A stretch of 19,779 nucleotides of DNA from Sergeia podlipaevii (Eukaryota; Euglenozoa; Kinetoplastea; Trypanosomatida; Trypanosomatidae), in the NCBI GenBank assembly GCA_030849805.1, contig JASANZ010001857.1, positions 1-19,779 on the forward strand. Direction: 5' to 3'. Position numbers and translations under genes: made by a program. How positions within the stretch are numbered: the stretch's first letter is position 1; each line of letters opens with the position of its first letter. Below the pieces are notes generated by a model that saw nothing but the letters and a program-made list of their open reading frames with translations, ran no database searches and was not told the DNA's origin. Positions 8,399 to 16,001 of this stretch are shown here, one piece after another.

Positions 8399-10372
8399 AA
8401 CAAAAAAAATATATATGAGTGAATAGAAGAAAGAAAAAAAAAAGTACTCAACCACAACAAAAAAAGGAAACAGTATGTAGAGAGTGTGAGGACCAGGTGA
8501 AAGAAATAATGATAAACACATTTCACATGCTGACAAAACATACTCACACACACACACATACGCACGCACATTTCTTTTTTGCCCTGCTGCTGTGTTGGTT
8601 GTGGTTTTACTATTAATGTTATATTCTTTTTTTTTTTTTTCTACGCACTGTCTTGCTTATTACACCATTTTTTTTGTTGTTGTTGTTTGTATCGTCTTTT
8701 TTTTGTTTAACTGATGAGGCATATCCCTACATATTTTTTTCCCTCAAGATTTATATATACTTTTTTCTGTGTGGCAAGAAAATTTGCTTTCCTTTTGTTG
8801 TTGCTATAAAGAATTGTTTGTGCTTTTTTTTTCATTTTTTTTTTTTTTGGTAGTCGTGCTGTGTCAAGGGTGACTACGCATGTTTGAACAATCTTTTTTC
8901 TCTTTTTTTCTCTTTTTTCATCATTCCCATAAATATATATATATATATATATGTGTGTATGCGTACTACATCTTTGTTTCCTCTCAAATCATTGCAGATC
9001 AACTTGATTTCTCGTACGCATATTGTACCCGCTTTTGCTTAGCGTGGATATATACACATACGCTCACATACACACACACACACACACAGAAAGGGGAGAA
9101 TCCCCCAGAAGAGTCTGACTCTACAACTTGCGAAGTGGAAGGGCAGGGGGGGGGGAGAGAGAATGACTTGATATCTGTGATAAAAAGAGCAGCAGTAAAT
9201 ATTAATAAAAAAGTATTGAAACATATTTTTTTATATATATAGGAGAAGGTAGGGGTTGGCTGTGCTATACCAAATTCTTCAGCCCATACTGCTTTGTGAC
9301 AACACGAAGAAAGCATTAAAATGCGCGTGTCTGTATGTATATGTCTAGAACAAACATAAATGGGAATGATAAAAAAAGAGAGCAAGGGTTAACATAGAGA
9401 AGGAGAGGGGAGAGAAAGCACAAGTTGCGTGAGACACACATACACACACAGTGAACGCACCCAAAAGAAAATATTGAATGAAGATGAACAGAAAAAAAAA
9501 TATATCTTAAAAATACGTCAGTCGGCTATGTGGTTGTGTATGCGTGTGGATATGTGGTTGAGAGGCCCAAGAGGCACCAAACTCAGTACTTATATATATA
9601 TAAATATAAAAAAATACTTTTTTTTCTAAAGCTCTGCACAACATTATATTTCTGAACTTTTGAAACATTTTTTTAAATATACCTTTTTTATATATTTATA
9701 TATATGATGAATCGGACGAAGAGGAAGAGATAAATAAATTTGTAAATGTAAAGGCATACTAACTGGCGCTCATTTAGGAAGGTTTAGCATAGTGAAACGA
9801 TGATGGAAACTGCGTTTTGACTGCTCCTGTCCAGCTTTTCAATATCTTTTTTTTTTCTTGTGACCTATTAATAGTTCATCTGCACTCCTTGCTTCTTTTT
9901 TTGTGCCGCTATTTTTTTTCTTTTATTGTTATGTGCTTCGTAACTGAATCTTACAATTTAATCTATAATAGCACACAGAAGTCATCCCAAAGAAAAGGAA
10001 GAGGGAAGAAGGAGGTCCCATCCGGTACAGTGTAAGCTCTCATATTAGAAGCACAAACGTGAGGGCTCTGATTATTATCATTTTTTTTTGGTTTACACTT
10101 CCGAGTAGTGCTTTTTTCTTTGAGAGGAAGGAGAGTTACTTACGTGAGGGATACTCTCACACACACATATATATACAGCTGAATTGACTTTTATCAAGAA
10201 GGTTCTTTTTCTTCATATATATATCTGCTAGCCTCTGACACTCACAAGCTATTAAAAAAAAAGAAGAGAAATACAAACAGCAGAAGAAGAGGGAAAAAAA
10301 AATCACCTTTGACACTCATCTATCTATATATTTCTTCACATATACTCACAAGGATCCACGTCAGCAAAGCAT
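8399..10372. other. 2 kb spacer between thiolase and primase genes
   Basis: The spacer starts purine-rich (A and G runs to about 8470), then has CA/TG repeats, poly-T, TA runs and a run of ten G at 9146-9155. The longest frame (8880-9242, 120 codons) translates to low-complexity F, Y, I, T and H runs and is not credible. A neat acceptor-like site ends at 8996-8997 (TTTGTTTCCTCTCAAATCATTGCAG) without a gene behind it. No RNA gene was recognised. Confidence 0.7.
10304..10364 (+). promoter_or_regulatory. Predicted spliced-leader acceptor of the primase gene
   Basis: The stretch 10304-10350 is modestly pyrimidine-rich. The first AG after it is at 10351-10352, with an alternative at 10363-10364, giving a 5' UTR of 20 or 8 bases. 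Stronger T-rich runs lie further upstream (about 10081-10122 and 10201-10216), so a longer leader is also possible. Confidence 0.4.
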
Positions 10373-11947
10373 ATGTTTCGTACTTCTCTTTATGCTTTAA
10401 GTAGGTGCAGGGTGATGCTGGCTCCGAAGCAAGCAATGGGCATGCAAGGCGCGGCAACAGCGGCAGTAGCAACAGCAGCAACAGGTGCGGCACAGCAAAG
10501 AGTGAAGCCAATAGGTGCCGACTTGACTTCCACTCCAAAGAAGAAGGTGATCAAGAAGGTCATCAGAAAGCCGCTCTCAGTGGCCACTCCTACAACCCCT
10601 GCTGCTGCCCCCGCTGCGGCCGATCCCGCTGCTGCTGCTGCTGCTGCTACTGCTGCATCAGGTAAGACTCCGATGGTAAAGGGCTTCAGAATTGATGAGG
10701 TAGCGACGCTCTGTACGGAAGCAGATGCCATCTTTGCTCGTCGCCTCACCAGTGGTGGTTGTCAGTTCTTTGCCTGGCCCGGCACTACGCTAGCGGTGGC
10801 GAGTGGCGCCATCGTGTCGATGCCAGATACAATCCGCACGGTTCACGCCGTCTTTGGGCGTCCCAACACTCCCATTGACCTTGTTATCGATGTTGACTGC
10901 CCCGTCCCTCCAGATCAGTGGAGCATGACGAAGATCCGTCCCTTTCAACTGAAGCTGCTAGACGAGATAATGACCGTCATCACTGCTGAGTTGGAGAAGA
11001 TTGGTGAGAAGATAGAGACACAGGTGGTGCTACAGTCGCCAAACCTCAAGAAGGCGTCCTTTCACGTTCACACAAAGCTCAAGGACGCCGCCTTTGCGGA
11101 CTACAATTCGTTACGCGGCTTTCTCTCTCGCTTTCACGACAAGATCCCGCAAGTGGACTTGCAAATATACCGTTCTAATGGCATGCTACGCATGTTCAGT
11201 TGCATGAAGGAGAACCACACTAGCGCAATGGTGGTCTTTGATGACCCCAAATGGAATATTGGATTTCCAGACGGCAAAGTTTCGGATGCGGTGGCGGCGT
11301 TACACTCTGTGTGTATTCGCCCGCCTGGTACGTACACTCGCCTCCTCCGCTTCGATGCGCCAAGGTTGAATGGATACATTTCTACCTCGTCTGGCGCGGG
11401 CAGTGTGGGTGATTCCGCGCACGGTGACGCTAAAGGGGACCTCAACGCGGACGGCACTCCCTGTGGGAAACCTATCCCGATCCCCGTGCTGCTCCCTCGT
11501 ACTGCCACTGAGGCAGTGTCAAACGCCTCCGCGTGGCTGCGTCAGGCGACCGAAGCCGAGGTGGGTGAGTGGCGCGCGTGGATTGGTCTAGGTATTTGTG
11601 CCTACCGCATAGGCTATCACTTTCGTGATGCAACCGGGCTGCCTCGTCCAGCGATGGAGGAGATGCTAGATGCGTGGAACGAGGCGAGTGCGAAGTGCTC
11701 TAACAAGTATCACCGAGGCGAGTGCAGTTCAAAGTGGGCCACGTTTGACCCCAGTAAGTTTGGCTGTGACTCATCTGATGGGTCCTGGTGGAATGCGTAT
11801 CAGCGTCTGGGCAGGTTGATAGTGCCGGCGCAGCAGGCCATTGCGGTGGAGGAGGCAAGGAGAAGTGGCAATAAAATTGGCTCGAGGGATTCCCCTGATA
11901 GCAAGAAGAAGGCTACAGGTAAGGCGAGTATCACGACCTCGAAGTAG
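10373..11947 (+). CDS. PRI1: Mitochondrial DNA primase, AEP fold with PriCT-2 (PRI1-like)
   Basis: The protein is an archaeo-eukaryotic primase of 524 residues, expected to lay down RNA primers for kinetoplast DNA. The basic, hydroxylated start MFRTSLYALSRCRVML looks like a mitochondrial presequence. An Ala/Pro/Thr/Lys-rich linker follows (about 25-100), with seven GCT codons in a row at nt 10628-10648. The catalytic core has motif I (IDVD, D173 and D175), motif II (S229-F-H231) and motif III (D262, followed by Y266 and R273), so metal and nucleotide binding residues are intact. Residues 395-490 match the PriCT-2 domain pattern in their Trp spacing (WRAWIG, LDAWNEAS, SSKWATFDP). The tail from about 495 is basic and probably flexible. 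Trypanosoma brucei has two mitochondrial primases of this type, PRI1 and PRI2; I favour PRI1 because of remembered gene order, so the number is less sure than the family. PrimPol-type proteins (PPL1/PPL2) are the main alternative, but they lack this PriCT-2 arrangement as far as I recall. Two TAG stops stand in tandem at the end. Confidence 0.85.
   Translation: MFRTSLYALSRCRVMLAPKQAMGMQGAATAAVATAATGAAQQRVKPIGADLTSTPKKKVIKKVIRKPLSVATPTTPAAAPAAADPAAAAAAATAASGKTPMVKGFRIDEVATLCTEADAIFARRLTSGGCQFFAWPGTTLAVASGAIVSMPDTIRTVHAVFGRPNTPIDLVIDVDCPVPPDQWSMTKIRPFQLKLLDEIMTVITAELEKIGEKIETQVVLQSPNLKKASFHVHTKLKDAAFADYNSLRGFLSRFHDKIPQVDLQIYRSNGMLRMFSCMKENHTSAMVVFDDPKWNIGFPDGKVSDAVAALHSVCIRPPGTYTRLLRFDAPRLNGYISTSSGAGSVGDSAHGDAKGDLNADGTPCGKPIPIPVLLPRTATEAVSNASAWLRQATEAEVGEWRAWIGLGICAYRIGYHFRDATGLPRPAMEEMLDAWNEASAKCSNKYHRGECSSKWATFDPSKFGCDSSDGSWWNAYQRLGRLIVPAQQAIAVEEARRSGNKIGSRDSPDSKKKATGKASITTSK
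10628..10648 (+). repeat. (GCT)7 repeat coding for alanine
   Basis: Seven perfect GCT codons lie in the Ala-rich linker of the primase (residues 86-92), between presequence and catalytic core. Length variation would change only the linker. Confidence 0.9.
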
Positions 11948-13051
11948 TAGTTTAATAAAGAGCGAGATGGAGGGATGGCGGAGTGAATAAGTATATCGAT
12001 AGAGAGAGGAGGAGTGAATATACGTTTATGTATGCACAGCTTTTTTTTTTGTTTTGCCTTTGTTGTTGTAAAGACAACGAAAAAAAAGTGATTGCTAAGT
12101 ACGTCGTGCCTTTGCGTGAGGTATGCATTTTCATAGATTCTGTTAGTGTTTTCTCGAACGTATAAGGCATCAGGTTTATGAAGGTGGTAAAATTGATATA
12201 GAGCAAGTTAGTTTATAGATTGTAGTACCACGGCGTGTGCGTTAAGGCATATCTATATATGCTTTTTCGTATAAAGGAGAAAGCAATACTACATAATGAG
12301 ATTTGAATGCGCAAGTCTACAGGAAGAAGAAAATGGGTGTGGGGACGAGAGGCAAGGACCCGATATATATGTGAACTACTGCGCTGATAATCCAGTGAGA
12401 AAGCAACAACAGCAAGAATAGTTAAAATTGAAAACAACGAGGATGATTGGGAGGAAAAGTAATGAATGAGTGAATGGAAAAAAGCGCTCAGCGAAGAAAA
12501 TGGTGAGAGAAGAAGGTGTTGTATTCTTGCCCTTCTGTTGCTGTTTCTTCATTCTGATTATTTTTCCATGAATAGAATCCAGCATAGAGCGACGAGTGTA
12601 TAGCGAACTACATAAGGATAAAAAAAGCTACACGAGAAGCAGGTCAAGTCAGGAGTGGCCTATTGGCATACAAAAATAAATACCTGCAAAGGTTGATACG
12701 AGATCCCCTACCATATGTGTCCTTCTCCTTCCATACGCTTTTATTCTTTACATACATATGCATTTATGATGGCGCAGTGAGCGTTCATGATGGTACACAT
12801 TGGCCACAACAAAGACCAACGATTAGTACTGAGGCTTTTTTTTTTGGCAGTATCATTTTATTCTTCTATCTTTTTTTATCAACGATCATTTTACTTAATT
12901 TACATTTTTGTTTTATACAAAAATTGAGTTATAGAACAGAGCGCATTTAAACGCCCACCTACACGGTCTTGCACAGTACATATATATAGATAGATAGATA
13001 GATAGCTAGAAACCCCTCTTCAATAATCTTCATCGTGCTCCTCTTCCCCAC
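11948..13051. other. 1.1 kb spacer between primase and RGG gene
   Basis: It begins purine-rich (GAGCGAGATGGAGGG and similar), has mixed AT-rich sequence with no credible gene, and turns T-rich from about 12836 to 12920. A TAGA repeat and a C/T-rich tract precede the next start. Confidence 0.75.
12987..13005 (+). repeat. (TAGA)4 short repeat
   Basis: Four TAGA units plus TAG lie just upstream of the pyrimidine tract of the next gene. Confidence 0.85.
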
Positions 13052-13063
13052 ATGTACACTCAG
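13013..13063 (+). promoter_or_regulatory. Possible spliced-leader acceptor overlapping the first ATG
   Basis: The tract at 13013-13050 is rich in C and T and contains no AG. The first AG after it is at 13062-13063, inside the fourth codon after the ATG at 13052. If used, the first ATG left in the mRNA is 13070, with six bases of 5' UTR. An alternative acceptor is the AG at 12927-12928 behind the T-rich stretch 12836-12920; it would give a leader of about 123 bases without any ATG before 13052. Confidence 0.4.
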
Positions 13064-15358
13064 CGATCAATGCGAGGCGCAGCCTACAGAAGAGGCGGGA
13101 TGCTGACTGGTCCAGGTGCCGGTAGCTTCAGGGGAGGCCGTGGTGGTAGTCGAGGCAGGCTGGGTGGTTACTACGGATCCAACCACACAATGTTTGGCGG
13201 TATAGACAGCGAGGCCGCGGCGAAGGCACGACCAAATGTGCTGCTGGTTGGCACTGGTGCTTCGGCAGCGTACGCATGGTGCATCTTGCATCAGTGTGGC
13301 TTCACTGTATTGGCAGTGGCACATATCCAAGCAAACCCGAAAGACAGCTCCACTGAAGCGGACGCAGCGGAGACGGATGAGGACAAGAAGTGCTTGCAGC
13401 GTGCAGAGGTGTTCATCAAGGCGTGCATCGCCACCTATAATACTCCTGAAGCTCCACCGCCGCCAACGGTTGCGACGACCAATGATAGCAGCAGCAAACC
13501 TGGCGAAGGATTTTTGCCATCTATTCACGACTTTTCACCTACCATTACAGACGCAAACAAGAGCCCTCAAGACGGTGCCTCCGCATCGTCCTCAGTTGCA
13601 CCTAGCTCCCCAGATCCTCTACGAGGTGTAAAGCCATGCCTCATCACAAATTTTTTTGCTACTAGCCCGCTCAGCGATGATGTGGACGTGATCTATTTTT
13701 CTGATCGTGAACTACCCACCTCGATAGCAGCAGCTGCTGCGACGACAGTCACCCCTCGAGGCAGCACCGGCGGCATGATGTCGAGGATGTACATGAGCGC
13801 TGCTCAAAAGTCAGCAGCAGCAGCAGCACAAAAACAAGCCGTAGAAGCAGCAGATCCACTTGAGTCCTTTATTGTACAGTGCGTAGAAGGCGGCAAACAC
13901 GTTGTAGCAGACGTACCTTTTGCCTCAGATAGTGCTGCTTTACTCAAGTACTTTGAGGCCGCCTCGTCCCTCAATAAACCGAAGGTGCTTGTGTTGGATC
14001 GTGCAAGTGCAGGGGTTGCTGGCAGCTCTCAGATTGCACAGCTTGCAGGGGTGATGGGGGTTCCTCAGAGCTCTGCGATGACTCCAGGCGCCATGACAGC
14101 CAGCTCTCCAGCCAAGCCAGTGTTTTCTTTTGGTGGTAGTGGTGGCAGCGGCGGCGGGGGGTTCCGCTTTGGGGATGGCAGTGGGAACTTTTCAAATGCA
14201 TTTTCATCCCCGTATTCCCCTTTAGGGTCTTCATCAACTTCTCCATCTAACACGCCACGACAAACCGTACCAGAGCACAGCAGCAAACTAGGGGAGTTGC
14301 GCTCCTTGCGCATGCACGTGTGCATCCCAGTCTCTGCCGAGGACGCAGGTGGCGATATAGACGAGTCCAGCTACACCGATGAGACGCGACGCCCCGCTAC
14401 GCAGCCGATGAACTTTCTCGGTGCAGATGTGTGTCTTACCGGTACGCGCAGCCTCACTACTGCTGTGAGCCGTCCTTCCACGAAAATTGCCAAGGTGCTT
14501 GGCGTGCTTGGGGATGTGGGCTCCTATGCACTCGCTCTTTACCTAGCACTTTTTGATTGGAGCATGCCCGCTGGTGTGTGCGCGACGGTGCTGCGGTGTG
14601 ATGAAGTCACCCATGCCCCGCGTGTGGTGGAGGGTGAACTTTATTTTCGAGTCCAGCTGCCTGCTGCCTCCTTCACTAGACAAGCCTGCTCTGGGCTGAT
14701 TTCTGCTAAGTTCTATCTCTCCAATGACCCTGATGCCGCGCTGGCACAAACACTTGTTGCGTCTGGCACTGAGGGAACTATAGAAGTACTAGATGCCCTC
14801 TTCTGCTCGCTAGTTGACAAGGATGCTTCTGCTGGTGCTGCTGTGTCTCTTCAACCAACGAGCAGTGGTACCGCGGACAAGCCTGGCAAGGATGATTCAA
14901 CGACGTGTACGATTACGGAGAAGGTGCAGCGGAGCTACACTGTTATCACTCACTCCGCAAAGGATCCTGAGACTGGAGCACGAACACGCCTGGAAGAAGA
15001 AATTGTCATGCCTGCGGAGGACCTCTCGGATGTATTGCTCTGGAAAGCGCTACGGGCGGCGCTGCGCCCCACCGCGGCAGCCCTCAGTGGTAGCTCTGCT
15101 GGTGCTGCAGCTAGTAGATATGGTGGCGGTGGGCACTCGCGCTATGACCAGCAGTATCGAGGCATGGGTGCGGGCAGGATGCGTGGTGGCGGTGGTGGCA
15201 TGTACTCGGCGAGAAGTGACCCTAAACGCTTCACAGTGAGTGACGCGGATGTGGCCATGACTGGGATGCGGCATGCGTGGATGGTGCAGAGAGTCATAGA
15301 AGCGATACTAGAGAGCGTCTCGCACGGAGGCCAAGTAGTGAAGGCAAGTGAGGAGTAG
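13052..15358 (+). CDS. Gfo/Idh/MocA-fold protein with RGG tails, probably not a working oxidoreductase
   Basis: The 768-residue protein embeds a degenerate Gfo/Idh/MocA dehydrogenase fold between RGG-type ends. The N-terminus has R14GG, R27GG and R30GG, with R34G and R36 following; the C-terminus has R703G, R709 and R711GG in a Gly-rich stretch (690-716). A Rossmann-like strand and turn, PNVLLVGTGASAAYAW, lies at 61-76, and DDVDVIYFSD at 209-218 fits the next conserved strand. GKHVVADVPFA (281-291) aligns with the family's GKHVxxEKPxA, but the catalytic Lys is Val288. LGDVGSYAL (487-494) aligns with the DxGxH motif, with Tyr492 in place of His. Large Ser/Ala/Gly-rich insertions interrupt the fold (about 93-190, 225-262 and 320-412), the last with an FSFGG...FRFG segment. 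RGG ends often bind RNA, so an RNA-binding pseudoenzyme is the best guess. Comparison with mitochondrial RGG proteins of T. brucei such as TbRGG1 would be worthwhile, but I do not claim orthology. The start could instead be Met7 at 13070. Confidence 0.75.
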   Translation: MYTQRSMRGAAYRRGGMLTGPGAGSFRGGRGGSRGRLGGYYGSNHTMFGGIDSEAAAKARPNVLLVGTGASAAYAWCILHQCGFTVLAVAHIQANPKDSSTEADAAETDEDKKCLQRAEVFIKACIATYNTPEAPPPPTVATTNDSSSKPGEGFLPSIHDFSPTITDANKSPQDGASASSSVAPSSPDPLRGVKPCLITNFFATSPLSDDVDVIYFSDRELPTSIAAAAATTVTPRGSTGGMMSRMYMSAAQKSAAAAAQKQAVEAADPLESFIVQCVEGGKHVVADVPFASDSAALLKYFEAASSLNKPKVLVLDRASAGVAGSSQIAQLAGVMGVPQSSAMTPGAMTASSPAKPVFSFGGSGGSGGGGFRFGDGSGNFSNAFSSPYSPLGSSSTSPSNTPRQTVPEHSSKLGELRSLRMHVCIPVSAEDAGGDIDESSYTDETRRPATQPMNFLGADVCLTGTRSLTTAVSRPSTKIAKVLGVLGDVGSYALALYLALFDWSMPAGVCATVLRCDEVTHAPRVVEGELYFRVQLPAASFTRQACSGLISAKFYLSNDPDAALAQTLVASGTEGTIEVLDALFCSLVDKDASAGAAVSLQPTSSGTADKPGKDDSTTCTITEKVQRSYTVITHSAKDPETGARTRLEEEIVMPAEDLSDVLLWKALRAALRPTAAALSGSSAGAAASRYGGGGHSRYDQQYRGMGAGRMRGGGGGMYSARSDPKRFTVSDADVAMTGMRHAWMVQRVIEAILESVSHGGQVVKASEE

Positions 15359-15617
15359 ACATAAGGCATGAAGAGAGTGAGAGAAAGTAATGCCATGCTT
15401 TTAGGTTTTTTTTTTGTTTGTTTGCTGCGATCGCGTTCGACTGTATTGATGTTTCAACAAAGGAACATCTCAATATTTACCAATCGTAGAGCTATTTTAA
15501 ATATATCGTGAAAGGGTGGAGGGGAGGGGGGAGAAACGCACTACTGTTGGAGCGAAATGTATGGGGGCATGAATTTTTTTTTTCTGTTGCGCGTACGTAC
15601 ATGCACGCAATTTGCGC

Positions 15618-15640
15618 ACTTTAATTTTATGAATTAAAGT
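15618..15640 (+). other. Perfect 9-bp hairpin in a 3' UTR
   Basis: ACTTTAATT (15618-15626) pairs perfectly with AATTAAAGT (15632-15640) across the five-base loop TTATG. A near-palindrome, TTGCG...CGCAA (15587-15610), precedes it. The position about 260 bases after the stop of the RGG gene suggests a 3' UTR element, but there is no direct evidence of function. Confidence 0.5.
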
Positions 15641-15828
15641 TGTGGCAGACGTTCATATATATATATATAATCAGTGCTTTTACTTTTTCATCTACAGTGC
15701 CTTCTGTCAACTAGCTTTTAATTTCTTCTCTTCTTCTTTTCTTTGTATTTTTTGCTATTTTTTTTTTTCATAAGTGCTTACGCTCACACTTCCACACACA
15801 TACACCAGGTTCTATAGAATTGGTTAAC

Positions 15829-15846
15829 ATTATTATTATTATTATT
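15829..15846 (+). repeat. (ATT)6 repeat
   Basis: Six perfect ATT units lie just upstream of the acceptor tract of the His-rich gene. Confidence 0.9.
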
Positions 15847-15869
15847 AGTTGTATTGCAAGTAACATACA

Positions 15870-15922
15870 TTATTTCTTCTTCCGTTTTTTTTTTTCTTTT
15901 TATTCACCGTATTGCACCTAAG
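15870..15922 (+). promoter_or_regulatory. Predicted spliced-leader acceptor of the His-rich gene
   Basis: A nearly pure T/C tract (15870-15902) is followed by the first AG at 15921-15922. The 79-base 5' UTR has no ATG before 16002. It is among the clearest acceptors in the window. Confidence 0.65.
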
Positions 15923-16001
15923 GAAGAATATAGGAGGCAAAGGGGACAGGTGCTATATTTAAAGGGCATTAAAACAACATATTTTAAGCACAAAAGTATT
16001 G

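Larger units (their letters stand above)
15359..16001. other. Spacer between RGG gene and His-rich gene
   Basis: After a purine-rich start, the 0.64 kb spacer holds GC-containing near-palindromic sequence and a perfect hairpin (15587-15640), TA and ATT repeats, and the splice acceptor of the next gene. No open frame of interest was seen. Confidence 0.75.

Noticed and set aside
8711..8718. TGATGA as a possible snoRNA C box (also at 4309 and 9704)
   Set aside because: No CTGA D box at a suitable distance and no terminal stem were seen.
8880..9242. 120-codon frame in the thiolase-primase spacer
   Set aside because: The product is low-complexity F, I, Y, T and H runs made from T-rich, TA and CA repeats, with spacer-like composition.
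15434..15440. GTTCGAC as a possible tRNA T-loop
   Set aside because: The flanking bases do not form a T-stem and no acceptor or anticodon arm is visible.
15999..16001. TTG as start of the His-rich protein
   Set aside because: An ATG follows at once at 16002, and nuclear genes of this kind normally start with ATG.
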